This document shows positions 10,471 through 19,067 of a stretch of 64,000 nt of DNA, in pieces. A program made the position numbers and the translations under genes. The stretch covers positions 21,859 through 85,858 of the forward strand of contig QCBW01000007.1 in NCBI GenBank assembly GCA_003281485.1, in the 5' to 3' direction. Position 1 is the stretch's first letter. Each line of letters begins with the position of its first letter. Source of the DNA: Prochlorococcus sp. AG-347-J20. GTDB taxonomy: Bacteria > Cyanobacteriota > Cyanobacteriia > PCC-6307 > Cyanobiaceae. Below the pieces are notes generated by a model. The model did not search any database and was not told the DNA's origin. It saw only the letters and a list, made by a program, of their open reading frames with translations.

Positions 10471-10740
10471 TTAAATCTCAAATTCTGATTCGAAAAGATT
10501 AAAACCATTTTCATAATTTATCAAAAATTCCTCTGAATTATCATTAAATCCCTCTCGTTCATAATGTTCATTTAATGCATCATATAAATACACAACCCCA
10601 TTAAATGCGCTCATATATTCTTTTTGAATATCTTCATCATCGATATCATAAATTTTGGCTAAAACCAATTCTACATTTTTTTTTGAAGAATATATTTTCT
10701 TTTCGAAATCTTTATTTAACTTTCTTCTTTTTTTTTTCAT
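10471..10740 (-). CDS. Hypothetical protein, 89 aa
   Basis: Unrecognised soluble protein: a very basic N-terminus (MKKKRRKLNKDFEKK) followed by an acidic helical part (IYDIDDEDIQKEYMSAFNG and NEHYEREGFNDNSEEF). No membrane segment. Single ATG start. Convergent with the gene at 10251, ending 8 bp from it. Confidence 0.6.
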   Translation of the reverse strand: MKKKRRKLNKDFEKKIYSSKKNVELVLAKIYDIDDEDIQKEYMSAFNGVVYLYDALNEHYEREGFNDNSEEFLINYENGFNLFESEFEI

Positions 10741-10871
10741 TTATAAATTTTAATTTATATACAAATCTTACAATACTAAAATTCATAGTTAAATTAAATT
10801 AAAACTTATAAAATGAAAAAAGTTTCCAAATCAAAATAAAACCTTATATTCCTTAAAAGATCTTAGATCAT

Positions 10872-11300
10872 ATGAATAATAAAGGATTTAGTAATCCTGC
10901 AAAGTATAAAAATAAAAATTATGAACTCAAGAAAATGAATTCTTCAGAGAAACCCAAAAAAAGAAAAGAAAAATCTCTTCCATGGTGGGTAGAATTACTA
11001 TTTGTTCAAATTGGATTACCAGATTCTATATTAATAAATGTTTTAAAAGTTAAAAAGAGAACTAAAGAACTAGTAAAAAATGAAAAGAGATCATTTTTAA
11101 TAATTTTCTTCTGGGCTACTTCATTGGCATATTTTTATCCAGTAATTAAGCATTCCCAAAACAAATTAGGTTGTGAAGCAATAGCCATAGATTACATAAT
11201 TAAAAATAAAAATATAAAAAATCTTAATAAGAGGAAGTTAAAAATGTTATCAACAAATTTTTGTTATGGTGGTGAAGAAATTTATGAAATTGAAAATTAA
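10872..11300 (+). CDS. Membrane protein with C-terminal Cys pair, 142 aa
   Basis: Unrecognised. A basic N-terminal 35 residues, an amphipathic segment (PWWVELLFVQIGLPDSILI), then one membrane helix near 73-92 (FLIIFFWATSLAYFYPV), then a tail with two cysteines about 30 residues apart, the second in FCYGG. The layout of helix, Cys, Cys-Gly-Gly recurs in the proteins at 30114 and 37770, so it may belong to a lineage-specific family of membrane-anchored proteins with an external disulfide. Confidence 0.6.
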   Translation: MNNKGFSNPAKYKNKNYELKKMNSSEKPKKRKEKSLPWWVELLFVQIGLPDSILINVLKVKKRTKELVKNEKRSFLIIFFWATSLAYFYPVIKHSQNKLGCEAIAIDYIIKNKNIKNLNKRKLKMLSTNFCYGGEEIYEIEN

Positions 11301-11320
11301 AAAATTAAATATCTGAATCA

Positions 11321-11497
11321 ATGACTGATGTAAGACAAAAGAAAGAAAATGTAAAAATGCATTTAAAAGATTTAAGGCAAAACTTAAAAAAAATGCATTT
11401 AGCAGTTACTGAAGAATTAATTTTACCTCAGCCAGATGAGGTAAAAATGTTGATGAATAAAATGGATGAACTATTAAAAATAATAGAATCAAAATAA
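11321..11497 (+). CDS. Small helical protein, 58 aa (paralogue of 12725)
   Basis: 58-aa charged, all-helical protein read directly from the sequence. It aligns without gaps over about 50 residues with the minus-strand protein at 12725. Both have the pattern E-x-V-x-x-H-L, then L-x-x-M-H about 10 residues on, then LP, then a leucine heptad before the C-terminal lysines. The pairing supports both being real genes. Function unknown; the heptads suggest a helical hairpin or dimer. Confidence 0.6.
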   Translation: MTDVRQKKENVKMHLKDLRQNLKKMHLAVTEELILPQPDEVKMLMNKMDELLKIIESK

Positions 11498-11528
11498 ACT
11501 ATAATTTGACTAAGGTTATTTTATAAAA

Positions 11529-11879
11529 ATGAAGAAAATAAAAAATTTATCACAAATACTTTTAATCATTCTTTTTTTAACTTCCTGTAAATCATCAAAT
11601 AATAAAGACTCTAACATAAATAATTTGGAGGAAGATTTTAATAAAACTACTTCCCTCGATAAAAAAAGGATGGAAGTAAAGTTTTCTTGCGAAGAAAATG
11701 GTATTTCAGACTACTTAAATGATGGATGGGTTATCCTAAAAGAAGAATCTCAAGAAAAAATATGTACCTGGAAATCTATTCCAGCTACCAAGGATTGTGA
11801 TATGGAAAAAGACAAAGGATGTAAAATAACTAAACCTGATAGAATAGGAGAAGAGAAAATTTATTTATTAGAGAAGTAA
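11529..11879 (+). CDS. Putative lipoprotein, 116 aa
   Basis: Signal peptide with lipobox LTSC (Cys about 20) followed by an Asn/Ser-rich linker. The mature domain of about 75 residues holds four further cysteines (FSCEENG, KICTWKS, KDCDMEK, KGCKITK) and an aromatic strand (DGWVILKEE). The cysteine number suggests two disulfides in the periplasm. Family not recognised. Confidence 0.65.
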   Translation: MKKIKNLSQILLIILFLTSCKSSNNKDSNINNLEEDFNKTTSLDKKRMEVKFSCEENGISDYLNDGWVILKEESQEKICTWKSIPATKDCDMEKDKGCKITKPDRIGEEKIYLLEK

Positions 11880-11888
11880 CTTTATACT

Positions 11889-12023
11889 ATGACTGCTAAT
11901 TTAGATTTTTTAATTGATTCAATTCATAGAAAATTAAAAGGATACGAGGCTAAAGAAATTTATTTAGAAAAAAAAATCTTGAAAAAATTTATCCTTTCTC
12001 TTCTTAAAGAAGAATATCATTAA
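11889..12023 (+). CDS. Hypothetical small protein, 44 aa
   Basis: 44-aa soluble helical peptide (NLDFLIDSIHRKLKGYEAK then EKKILKKFILSLLKEEYH), starting 10 bp after the lipoprotein gene and therefore probably co-transcribed. Amphipathic and basic. No family recognised; called on open frame, ATG start and codon use like its neighbours. Confidence 0.45.
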   Translation: MTANLDFLIDSIHRKLKGYEAKEIYLEKKILKKFILSLLKEEYH

Positions 12024-12060
12024 GATATCATGATAATGACTTTTAAGTGATTGAAAATTT

Positions 12061-12162
12061 ATGAATATGTATAATTTTTCCTCTCTGACTGTTATTTTGA
12101 TTATATTTTTTGTTTTGAGCCTCTATTTCTTATACAGGGTTACATCGAATTCAAAGAATTAA
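12061..12162 (+). CDS. Single-helix membrane peptide, 33 aa
   Basis: 33-aa peptide dominated by one hydrophobic helix (residues 8-26, LTVILIIFFVLSLYFLYR) with a short polar C-terminus. Size and shape resemble minor photosystem or cytochrome subunits, but no motif of a known one is present. Could be a chance frame in AT-rich DNA. Confidence 0.35.
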   Translation: MNMYNFSSLTVILIIFFVLSLYFLYRVTSNSKN

Positions 12163-12182
12163 AAAATATTTTTACAATATTA

Positions 12183-12365
12183 TTAAATTATTGGATCTTC
12201 TCTGAGAAGTAAAACTGTACTGTTACTTATACCTTCTTTTATCCATTCTTTATATTCTGCTACAACACAATTTCTGTCAGAATTTTGTAAGAGGCTTATC
12301 CTTTCTTTTGCGTTATCTAAAGCAACCTTAATGCAGTATTGATAATCTTTAGGATTTTCTTTCAT
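12183..12365 (-). CDS. Hypothetical protein, 60 aa
   Basis: Unrecognised soluble protein with two cysteines (DYQYCIKVAL and DRNCVVAEYKEWIKEG). Likely helical throughout, no membrane segment. Single ATG start at 12365. Convergent with the peptide at 12061. Confidence 0.5.
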   Translation of the reverse strand: MKENPKDYQYCIKVALDNAKERISLLQNSDRNCVVAEYKEWIKEGISNSTVLLLREDPII

Positions 12366-12506
12366 AAGTTTTTTTAATAATAATAGTTAATATGATTTTC
12401 TGTTCTGTATTAAAAACAACAATAATAGCCTTACCTTTAATAAGAGTATCAAGCAATACGGAACAATCTTCTTTATATTTAGGATAATAATAATTTTAAG
12501 GTAACC

Positions 12507-12701
12507 ATGTCATACGAAGCAGGTAGCAAAGAATGTAGACATTTGATTGAAGCTAAGGAAAGTCTTTTATCAGCAATGGAAGCATTGAGCAATATCGAAA
12601 CAACTGATCTACTACAGATACAAATTAAAGAGATTTACAATAAATTAGAAAAAATGCATGATAATCGCAAAAAAATCGAATCAACAACTAATTATCTATA
12701 A
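12507..12701 (+). CDS. Hypothetical helical protein, 64 aa
   Basis: Small acidic, all-helical protein (KECRHLIEAKESLLSAMEAL then KEIYNKLEKMHDNRKKIES). A GGTAAC stretch just before the ATG is a weak ribosome site. No family recognised. Convergent with the gene at 12725. Confidence 0.55.
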   Translation: MSYEAGSKECRHLIEAKESLLSAMEALSNIETTDLLQIQIKEIYNKLEKMHDNRKKIESTTNYL

Positions 12702-12724
12702 ATTATTCTTTTAATCTAAAATTT

Positions 12725-12922
12725 TTAGAACTGACTGTTTATCTTTTTCACTCTTTTATCTGATAACAATTCCAGTAAAGCATCAAGTTGCGCATGTACT
12801 TCCTTAGCTTCATTTAGATCTGGTAAAAGGTCATCTTTTATAAGCATTTGATGCATCTCTCTAAGCTCTAACCTTATGTATCTAAGGTGAGAACTTACTT
12901 CTTCTCTCTTAGTAGCACTCAT
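12725..12922 (-). CDS. Small helical protein, 65 aa (paralogue of 11321)
   Basis: 65-aa charged helical protein (SHLRYIRLELREMHQMLIK then NEAKEVHAQLDALLELLSDK). Aligns gaplessly with the plus-strand 58-aa protein at 11321 across nearly its whole length, sharing the spaced V, H-L, M-H, L-P and Leu positions. Two diverged copies on opposite strands 1.2 kb apart point to an old duplication. Function unknown. Confidence 0.65.
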   Translation of the reverse strand: MSATKREEVSSHLRYIRLELREMHQMLIKDDLLPDLNEAKEVHAQLDALLELLSDKRVKKINSQF

Positions 12923-13060
12923 ATTAACTTTTTATTATGTACATTATACAATATTGTCTTTTTAGGAACCTTAAATTAATCTCGCGAAATTAGAAAAATA
13001 TTGAAGATTAAAAACAATTAAAAATATTTCTTAGAGTTGCAATGTAGTAAAATAGAATTC

Positions 13061-13234
13061 ATGAAAAATAAAAAATCAATAAAAAATAAAGATAAGTCAA
13101 TCAAGAAAAATCAAAAGTTAGGTCAAACAAAAAATTCTGCAAAATTAGTTCTTTTTATATTTGGAATAGGTCCATTAATAGGTATTGCAATATTTTTATA
13201 TAGCAATGGATTTTTTAATTCCCCAAATATGTAA
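13061..13234 (+). CDS. Small membrane protein with basic N-terminus, 57 aa
   Basis: Very lysine-rich first 30 residues followed by one membrane helix (LVLFIFGIGPLIGIAIFLY, about residues 30-48). I start it at the ATG at 13061 rather than at the TTG at 13037, which would add eight residues. No family recognised. Confidence 0.5.
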   Translation: MKNKKSIKNKDKSIKKNQKLGQTKNSAKLVLFIFGIGPLIGIAIFLYSNGFFNSPNM

Positions 13235-13285
13235 AAGTTAAAAATTGAAATTTAACTAAAGAACTATTTTAAAAAGATTTAAACA

Positions 13286-13489
13286 TTATTCAAATTTTTT
13301 TAATGAGAAAACCCTAAATTCAGCAATTTTCCTCGCATTTTCTGGATCAGAAACTATAAAGGGATGATCAGATAGAAGTTCGAGTACTTTATCTATCTTT
13401 AATCGTAAATCCTTACAATCAATATTTAGCCATTCCTTGTCAAAAGAGATTGCAAAGCTGTCGGCATTATTATAAAGTTTATCTTTCAT
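13286..13489 (-). CDS. Hypothetical protein, 67 aa
   Basis: Unrecognised soluble protein, mixed helix and strand (FAISFDKEWLNIDCKDLRLK, VLELLSDHPFIVSDPENARK). No membrane segment, one cysteine. Single ATG start at 13489. The next 220 bp to the gene at 13713 hold no gene that I can support. Confidence 0.55.
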   Translation of the reverse strand: MKDKLYNNADSFAISFDKEWLNIDCKDLRLKIDKVLELLSDHPFIVSDPENARKIAEFRVFSLKKFE

Positions 13490-13712
13490 ATAATTTGAAA
13501 TTTAAATTGAAAAAATTTTAAACTTTGACCTAATCTAAGGCCAATTAGAGGAAAATATATAATCATCCTAATCACTTATTAAGACATAACTTTCAATATA
13601 AGTTTCACAAATTATACTTTCTTTAATTACTAAAATTCAGAATTAGTATTATCAATTCAAAATCCGCCCTATTTGACAGAAGTGTTACAATAACGGCAAA
13701 GCTATATTTTTT

Positions 13713-14081
13713 ATGGAAAATAAAGTAAAAAGGATAGGATATCTTCCTAGAAAAAGAGTTCTTGAAATTATCGATGAAATATCTAAAAGTGAATCAATAA
13801 GTAGATCAAAAGTCGTTGGAATATTAGTTGAGGAGGCATTAGGTGCCAGAGGAATTGCTAATTTTGGATATAGCAATACTAATAAATCAAATTTATACAG
13901 ATCGGATTCCTATAAGGAGGCTCAAAACGATAATATGAATTTGCAAATTACAGAGGATGAATTTGTTGATGACAGTGGTTACACAGTTTCTTCTCACAAA
14001 ACATTAGACCGATCAATATCATCTGCAGATATTGAATTGGCTAATAAAATTAATATTCTTAAAGAATCAGGACTAATATAA
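13713..14081 (+). CDS. Putative ribbon-helix-helix DNA-binding protein
   Basis: 122 aa. The first 45 residues read as a strand (VKRIGYLP) and two helices (RKRVLEIIDEISKSE and SRSKVVGILVEEALGAR) with the I-S-R-S-K-V turn typical of Arc/CopG ribbon-helix-helix repressors. The rest is polar and low in structure, with an acidic patch (ITEDEFVDDSG). No toxin-like partner lies next to it, so an orphan transcription factor is more likely than an antitoxin. RHH assignment is inference from secondary-structure pattern. Confidence 0.6.
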   Translation: MENKVKRIGYLPRKRVLEIIDEISKSESISRSKVVGILVEEALGARGIANFGYSNTNKSNLYRSDSYKEAQNDNMNLQITEDEFVDDSGYTVSSHKTLDRSISSADIELANKINILKESGLI

Positions 14082-14210
14082 CTCAAATTGATTATTTATT
14101 TTATTTTTTAATGCATAACATTGAATCATTGTTTATTCTTAGTCAAGATTAATATTCCTTCTCCAAATTTGAATATTTAATCCTCTCTAATAACAATTTT
14201 TAATTAAAAA

Positions 14211-15530
14211 ATGAAAGATATTAATTGTCCCTCATGTGGCAAAACCTTCCGAATTGACCCTAGTAGCTTTGAAGAAATACTTCTTCAAATAAAAGACGAG
14301 GAATTTAATAAACAACTAAAAGAAAGGCTTATATTGGTTGAGGAAGATTATAAAAAATCTTTGGAAATTTTAAAGAGAGAATTAAAAATACAACTAATCG
14401 AGCAAAACCGAATTAAAGAAAATGAAATTAATTCTCTTGAATCAAAATTAAATATCGCTGAAGAAAAAAAAACAAATGCCCTTAATGATTTAAGAAATCA
14501 GGCAACAACTAAAGTTAATGAGCTAAATAATGAATTAATCAAATTAAAGGATCAAATTAAAAACCAGGCTGAAATTTCAGAATTATCATTAAGAAATCAA
14601 GTCAATGAAGCTGTAACCAATTTAGAGAAAGAAAACACATTGTTAAAAACTTCCATTGAAAAAATAAAGCTTAAACAATCCATTAATGAAAAATTAATTG
14701 AAGAAAAGTTTAAAAGCAAAATTAGTGAAAGGGACTTAACTATTCAAGAGCTAAGAGAAATGAAATCCAGATTATCCACAAAGATGGTGGGCGAAACATT
14801 AGAAATACATTGCGAAACGCAATTCAATCTGAATCGAGCGACAGCTTTTAAAAACTCATATTTCGAAAAAGACAATGATATTTCATCAGGAAGTAAAGGT
14901 GACTATATATTTAGAGAATTTGACAATAATAAAATCGAAATTGTATCTATAATGTTTGAAATGAAAAATGAAAGTTTTAATGGAAATTCTAAAAGAAAAA
15001 ATGAAGATTTTTTAAAAGAATTGGATAAAGATAGAAGACAAAAATCATGTGAATATGCGGTCCTCGTTTCGCTTTTAGAACCGGATAGTGAATTATATAA
15101 TTCAGGAATAGTAGATGTTTCTCATAGATACCCAAAGATGTATATTATTAGACCCCAATTCTTTTTACCAATCATTTCTCTTCTAAGAAATGCATCTATG
15201 GAAACTTTAAAATATAAATCACAAATTGATTTAATGAAAAGAGAGAATTACGATATTACTAATTTTGAAAGTACTCTTGAGCAATTTAAGAATGCAGTAG
15301 GGAAGAATGTATCTCTAGCACAAAATAGATTTAATGATGCAATTTCAGAAATTGAAAAATCAATAATTCATTTACAAAAAACTAAAGAAGCTTTAATTCT
15401 TTCGAAAAAGCACCTTCTTTCAGCTGACAGCAAATCTCAAGAATTAACGGTAAAAAAATTAACTAGAAATAATCCCACCATGAAGAAAAAGTTTGATGAT
15501 TTAGACGATTTTGTCGATAAGGTTGCCTAA
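14211..15530 (+). CDS. DUF2130 coiled-coil protein (nuclease-like domain)
   Basis: 439 aa. A CPSCGK zinc-knuckle half at residues 6-11 is followed by a long coiled coil (about 30-185). The DUF2130 domain covers about 190-350, recognised from FEMKNESFNGNSKRKNEDFL and KSCEYAVLVSLLEPDSELYN, and a helical C-terminus follows. The ExK-type core (I-x-x-M-F-E-M-K) resembles PD-(D/E)XK nucleases, which is why the family is often suspected to act on DNA; activity is unproven. With only one CxxC visible, zinc binding would need dimerisation. No nearby restriction or defence partner. Confidence 0.8.
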   Translation: MKDINCPSCGKTFRIDPSSFEEILLQIKDEEFNKQLKERLILVEEDYKKSLEILKRELKIQLIEQNRIKENEINSLESKLNIAEEKKTNALNDLRNQATTKVNELNNELIKLKDQIKNQAEISELSLRNQVNEAVTNLEKENTLLKTSIEKIKLKQSINEKLIEEKFKSKISERDLTIQELREMKSRLSTKMVGETLEIHCETQFNLNRATAFKNSYFEKDNDISSGSKGDYIFREFDNNKIEIVSIMFEMKNESFNGNSKRKNEDFLKELDKDRRQKSCEYAVLVSLLEPDSELYNSGIVDVSHRYPKMYIIRPQFFLPIISLLRNASMETLKYKSQIDLMKRENYDITNFESTLEQFKNAVGKNVSLAQNRFNDAISEIEKSIIHLQKTKEALILSKKHLLSADSKSQELTVKKLTRNNPTMKKKFDDLDDFVDKVA

Positions 15531-15622
15531 ACTATAATCTTGAAATTAAAAATAGTTAAAAATATATTAAATTTGTAATTTAGAAATATAATATAAATAT
15601 TTAATTCCAAGCAACGCAAATA

Positions 15623-15904
15623 ATGACTGCCAACACCCCAATTTACACTATTGCCAAAGATCTTAATGTCGAAAGTAATAGAATACTATTAGCTTGCAAG
15701 AAACTTGGAATCTACGCAAAAGGTGCGACAAAAAGATTAAATGAAGAAGAATTAGAAAAAATTAAAAGTTATTTTGAAACAGGCAAAAATGTGTCAGATG
15801 AAGTGATCAATTTAAATAAAGTTAAAACTAAAAGTAGTTCTAAAAAAATTGTAGAAAAAGTAAAGATAAAATATTTTGCTAACAGACTTATTCGTAAATC
15901 TTAA
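15623..15904 (+). CDS. IF2_N-like small protein, 93 aa
   Basis: The first 50 residues (IYTIAKDLNVESNRILLACKK then LGIYAKGATKRLNEEELEKI) match the IF2_N helical module found at the N-terminus of bacterial translation initiation factor 2, including the I-x-x-L-A-K-x-L arrangement. The rest is a lysine-rich tail (VKTKSSSKKIVEKVKIKYF). No GTPase domain follows, so this is a stand-alone module that may bind nucleic acid. A full infB gene is expected elsewhere. Confidence 0.7.
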   Translation: MTANTPIYTIAKDLNVESNRILLACKKLGIYAKGATKRLNEEELEKIKSYFETGKNVSDEVINLNKVKTKSSSKKIVEKVKIKYFANRLIRKS

Positions 15905-15988
15905 ATAAAAATAATTTTTTTTAATTACTTAAAGGAATAAGCCACAGAAGAAAAAAAAAATAAATTATCATAAGTAAAAATACTTAAG

Positions 15989-16396
15989 ATGAGCATAAGC
16001 GAAATTTTAAATTCTCTTGAAAAATCCTGGGAAAGAGATGATATTCTTTTAAATATAAAGAAGGGGTTAGGGACAGATGAGATAGTTAATGAATTTCTTA
16101 TGAAAAACGAAAGACGAATTAAAGAATTAAATTCTTTATTAAGACCAGAAGATCTTGAATTATTAAATCAAGTAGAAAAACTCTCAACTTGCGAATCTAA
16201 ATTAATAAATGAGATTAAAAATTTAAATTACTTAGAAAATAATGAAAATCATCACATTATTAACAAAAAAAAGATTGTGACATCTAATAGAGTTTCTTTC
16301 AACAAAATTAGTTCATTCATGATTAATTGGAGTAACAAATTTGTAGTTATTGCTTTACTAACAATTTCAGCCATAGCTTTAGCAAAGCAAGCGTAG
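15989..16396 (+). CDS. Tail-anchored hypothetical protein, 135 aa
   Basis: Unrecognised. A helical cytoplasmic domain (residues 1-85, containing NIKKGLGTDEIVNEFLMKNE and LLRPEDLELLNQVEKL), a linker, and a single membrane helix at the extreme C-terminus (about 115-132, VVIALLTISAIALAK). That is a tail-anchored layout. It ends 41 bp before the repair operon and could be its first gene, but nothing in it points to DNA repair. Confidence 0.6.
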   Translation: MSISEILNSLEKSWERDDILLNIKKGLGTDEIVNEFLMKNERRIKELNSLLRPEDLELLNQVEKLSTCESKLINEIKNLNYLENNENHHIINKKKIVTSNRVSFNKISSFMINWSNKFVVIALLTISAIALAKQA

Positions 16397-16437
16397 GCAT
16401 AATTAGCTAAATTAACTTCATTGTAAGAGATGTAGTT

Positions 16438-17424
16438 TTGAGAACTAAACAAGAATATTTAATTAGATATAAAGATGGAAGTCTTTATTGCAAACTAGCT
16501 GATATTTGGATTGATCCAAGCAAGCCAGTAAAAAAGGCACTAATAACTCACGCTCATTTTGATCACTTTACATTTGGCTGTGAAGAATACATTTCTACTA
16601 AGGAAACTGCGATACTTCTTAAAGAAAGAATTGGAGAAAATATTGAAATTAAGACTTTTGAATATGGAGAAGAATTTAAGATAAATGGAATTAATATTTC
16701 TTTTCATCCATCTGGTCACATCCTTGGATCTAGTCAAATAAGGTTTATTTTTGCTGAAGAAAAATGGCTAATTTCAGGTGACTTTAAGCTTCAAAAAGAT
16801 CAGACTTGCAAACAGTATGAAATAGTAAAAACTGATTATTTAATAAGCGAATGTACTTTTGGTTTGCCAATATTTAAGTGGGATGAATCAAGTAAAATAG
16901 CAAATGATATTTCAAAATGGATAACTAATTCACCAGAAAAAACTTCTTTACTTTTCTGCTATTCACTTGGAAAAGCTCAGAGATTGTTAAACGAAATTAG
17001 TCAAACAAATTTTAAAGGAAATATTTATTCACATGGCAGTATTCACAAAATGAACAATATTTATAGAGACCTTGGAATTGATATTAAAGATACTATAAAA
17101 TTTGAAAGCAAAAAAAAGATAGATGAACTCAAAGGAAGTCTAATATTATTACCGCCATCTTTAAGTAAGGGTTCTTATTTAAAAAATTTCAAAAACATTC
17201 AAACAGCTTTCGCGAGTGGATGGATGTCAATAAGAGCTCTAAGAAAAAGATCAGGATATGATAAAGGATTCGCAATCTCTGATCATGCGGATTGGGATGG
17301 AATTCTAGAAGTAGTAAAAAAGTCTGAAGCAAAAAATGTATTTTTTCATCATGGAGATAGTGAAGTCTTAAGTAAATATTTAGTTGAAAAGGAATCAATA
17401 AATATCCTTTTATTCGGTAAATAA
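16438..17424 (+). CDS. Ligase-associated MBL-fold exonuclease
   Basis: 328-aa metallo-beta-lactamase/beta-CASP-like nuclease of the ligase-associated exonuclease type. Metal motif THAHFDHF (about 37-44), HPSGHILGSSQ (about 91), SGDFK (about 113), the family-typical ECTFGLP and the later SDHADW are all present. First gene of a four-gene repair cassette (exonuclease, ligase, helicase, phosphoesterase) known from other bacteria such as Pseudomonas. The start is TTG at 16438, giving a sensible N-terminus (YKDGSLYCKLADIWIDP). Stop and the ligase start are 2 bp apart. Confidence 0.9.
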   Translation: MRTKQEYLIRYKDGSLYCKLADIWIDPSKPVKKALITHAHFDHFTFGCEEYISTKETAILLKERIGENIEIKTFEYGEEFKINGINISFHPSGHILGSSQIRFIFAEEKWLISGDFKLQKDQTCKQYEIVKTDYLISECTFGLPIFKWDESSKIANDISKWITNSPEKTSLLFCYSLGKAQRLLNEISQTNFKGNIYSHGSIHKMNNIYRDLGIDIKDTIKFESKKKIDELKGSLILLPPSLSKGSYLKNFKNIQTAFASGWMSIRALRKRSGYDKGFAISDHADWDGILEVVKKSEAKNVFFHHGDSEVLSKYLVEKESINILLFGK

Positions 17425-17426
17425 AT

Positions 17427-19067
17427 ATGAGCTTAAAAAAGTTTTCAGAATTATTTGGCGATCTAGATTCAATTAATAGTACAAATAATAAAATTGAAGT
17501 TTTAAAGAATTATTTTTTATCTAATGATCCAATAGATAATTCATGGGCAATATATTTACTAACTGGAAAAAGTAATAAGAGATTTATTAGTGGAAGATAT
17601 TTAAAAAATCTTTTTTCTCAAATATATGAATATCCTCAATGGTTAATTGATACATGTTATTTAAAAGTTGGTGATTCTGCTGAGGTAATAACGTTATTAC
17701 TTAAAAATAAAACTAATTCTAGAAAAAAGAAATTATCGAATATAAGTCTCAATGAATTACTAAGCGAAACAATACCTGCATTATCAGAACTGAATGAGGA
17801 GGAGAAAAATTTAGAAATTAAAAATCTTTGGGAAACATTACCTGAAGATAACCATCTAATTTTTAATAAAATTCTTACAGGAACTTTTAGAGTAGGAGTC
17901 TCTATCGGATTAATCACAAAATCAATATCAAAACTAATTAATATTGAGGAAGAGATTATTTCTCATAGGTTGATGGGTGATTTTAAACCTTCAATTGATT
18001 CATATGAATTTTTAATTAACAAGAATATCAATCTTCAAGAGTTAAATTCCAAACCATTTCCATTTCTTCTAGCAAATACTATTGAAGATAAAATCTTCAA
18101 AAATTCAATAAATGATTTTCAATTTGAATGGAAATACGACGGTATAAGGATGCAATTAATAAAAAGATCAGGCAATGTTTCGTTATGGACAAGAGGGCAA
18201 GAATTAGTAAATGAATCTTTCCCAGAATTAGTAGAGAAAATGTCCTATATAAAAGATGATTTTGTTCTTGATGGAGAATTATTAGTTTGGAATTTTAAAG
18301 AACAAATTGCCTTTGATTTTTCTTTACTTCAAAAAAGAATAAATAGAAAATCGCCTAATAGAACAATCCAAATGAAATATCCTATTATTTTTATTGCTTA
18401 TGATCTTTTAGAGATTAATGAAAAAGATATAAGAGAAATTAAATTAGAAAATAGAAGAATTAAGTTAGAAAAATATTCTTCAAAATGGCAAATTAAAACT
18501 AAGAATAATATCTCTGATATTTTCAAAATATGTGATTTAATCTTTCCTAAAGATTGGCCTGAAGCTTTAACTTATAAAGAAAAATCTCGAGAAAATAATA
18601 CTGAAGGATTAATAATTAAGAAAAAGAATTCTATATACTCCTCTGGTAGAAAGAAAGGTATTTGGTGGAAATATAAAGTTGATCCTATGCAACTGGATGC
18701 TGTTCTAATTTACGCTAAGGGCGGTAGCGGTAGAAGAGCTGGTCTTTATACAGATTACAGTTTTGCATTATGGAAAGATAAAGAATTAATTAAATTTGCA
18801 AGTGCATATTCTGGTTTAACGGATATTGAGATTAAAGAGCTAGATAAATGGATAAGAAAAAATACAATAGAAAAATTTGGTCCTGTTAGATCGTTAAAAC
18901 CAGAAATGGTATTCGAAATATCTTTTGAGAAAATACAAATTTCTAAACGTCATAAGTCAGGCATAGCAGTACGATTTCCAAGAATAACAAAATGGAGAAA
19001 AGATAAAAAAATTAATGATGCAGATAGCCTAGAGAACGCTTATGAACTAATGAAAAAAATATCATGA
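17427..19067 (+). CDS. ATP-dependent DNA ligase
   Basis: 546-aa bacterial ATP-dependent DNA ligase. An N-terminal DNA-binding domain (about 1-200) precedes the nucleotidyltransferase domain with motif I KYDG (Lys about 236), motif Ia LWTRGQE, motif III DFVLDGELLVW, motif IV TEGLIIKK and motif V WWKYK. A C-terminal OB-fold follows, ending in the RFPRITKWR signature. All catalytic motifs are intact. It acts with the flanking exonuclease, Lhr-type helicase and metallophosphoesterase in a repair cassette separate from the replicative NAD+ ligase. Overlaps the helicase start by 4 bp (ATGA). Confidence 0.93.
   Translation: MSLKKFSELFGDLDSINSTNNKIEVLKNYFLSNDPIDNSWAIYLLTGKSNKRFISGRYLKNLFSQIYEYPQWLIDTCYLKVGDSAEVITLLLKNKTNSRKKKLSNISLNELLSETIPALSELNEEEKNLEIKNLWETLPEDNHLIFNKILTGTFRVGVSIGLITKSISKLINIEEEIISHRLMGDFKPSIDSYEFLINKNINLQELNSKPFPFLLANTIEDKIFKNSINDFQFEWKYDGIRMQLIKRSGNVSLWTRGQELVNESFPELVEKMSYIKDDFVLDGELLVWNFKEQIAFDFSLLQKRINRKSPNRTIQMKYPIIFIAYDLLEINEKDIREIKLENRRIKLEKYSSKWQIKTKNNISDIFKICDLIFPKDWPEALTYKEKSRENNTEGLIIKKKNSIYSSGRKKGIWWKYKVDPMQLDAVLIYAKGGSGRRAGLYTDYSFALWKDKELIKFASAYSGLTDIEIKELDKWIRKNTIEKFGPVRSLKPEMVFEISFEKIQISKRHKSGIAVRFPRITKWRKDKKINDADSLENAYELMKKIS

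Noticed and set aside
12366..12506. Minus-strand frame with protein-like text (LLDTLIKGKAIIVVFNTEQK)
   Set aside because: No usable start and stop codon directly upstream; may be a remnant but too short to call.
13713..14081. Antitoxin of a toxin-antitoxin pair
   Set aside because: The RHH-like protein has no adjacent small toxin-like gene on the same strand.
9600..16400. Prophage or defence island in the small-gene region
   Set aside because: No integrase, terminase, capsid, restriction or toxin-antitoxin genes; small genes look lineage-typical rather than phage-derived.
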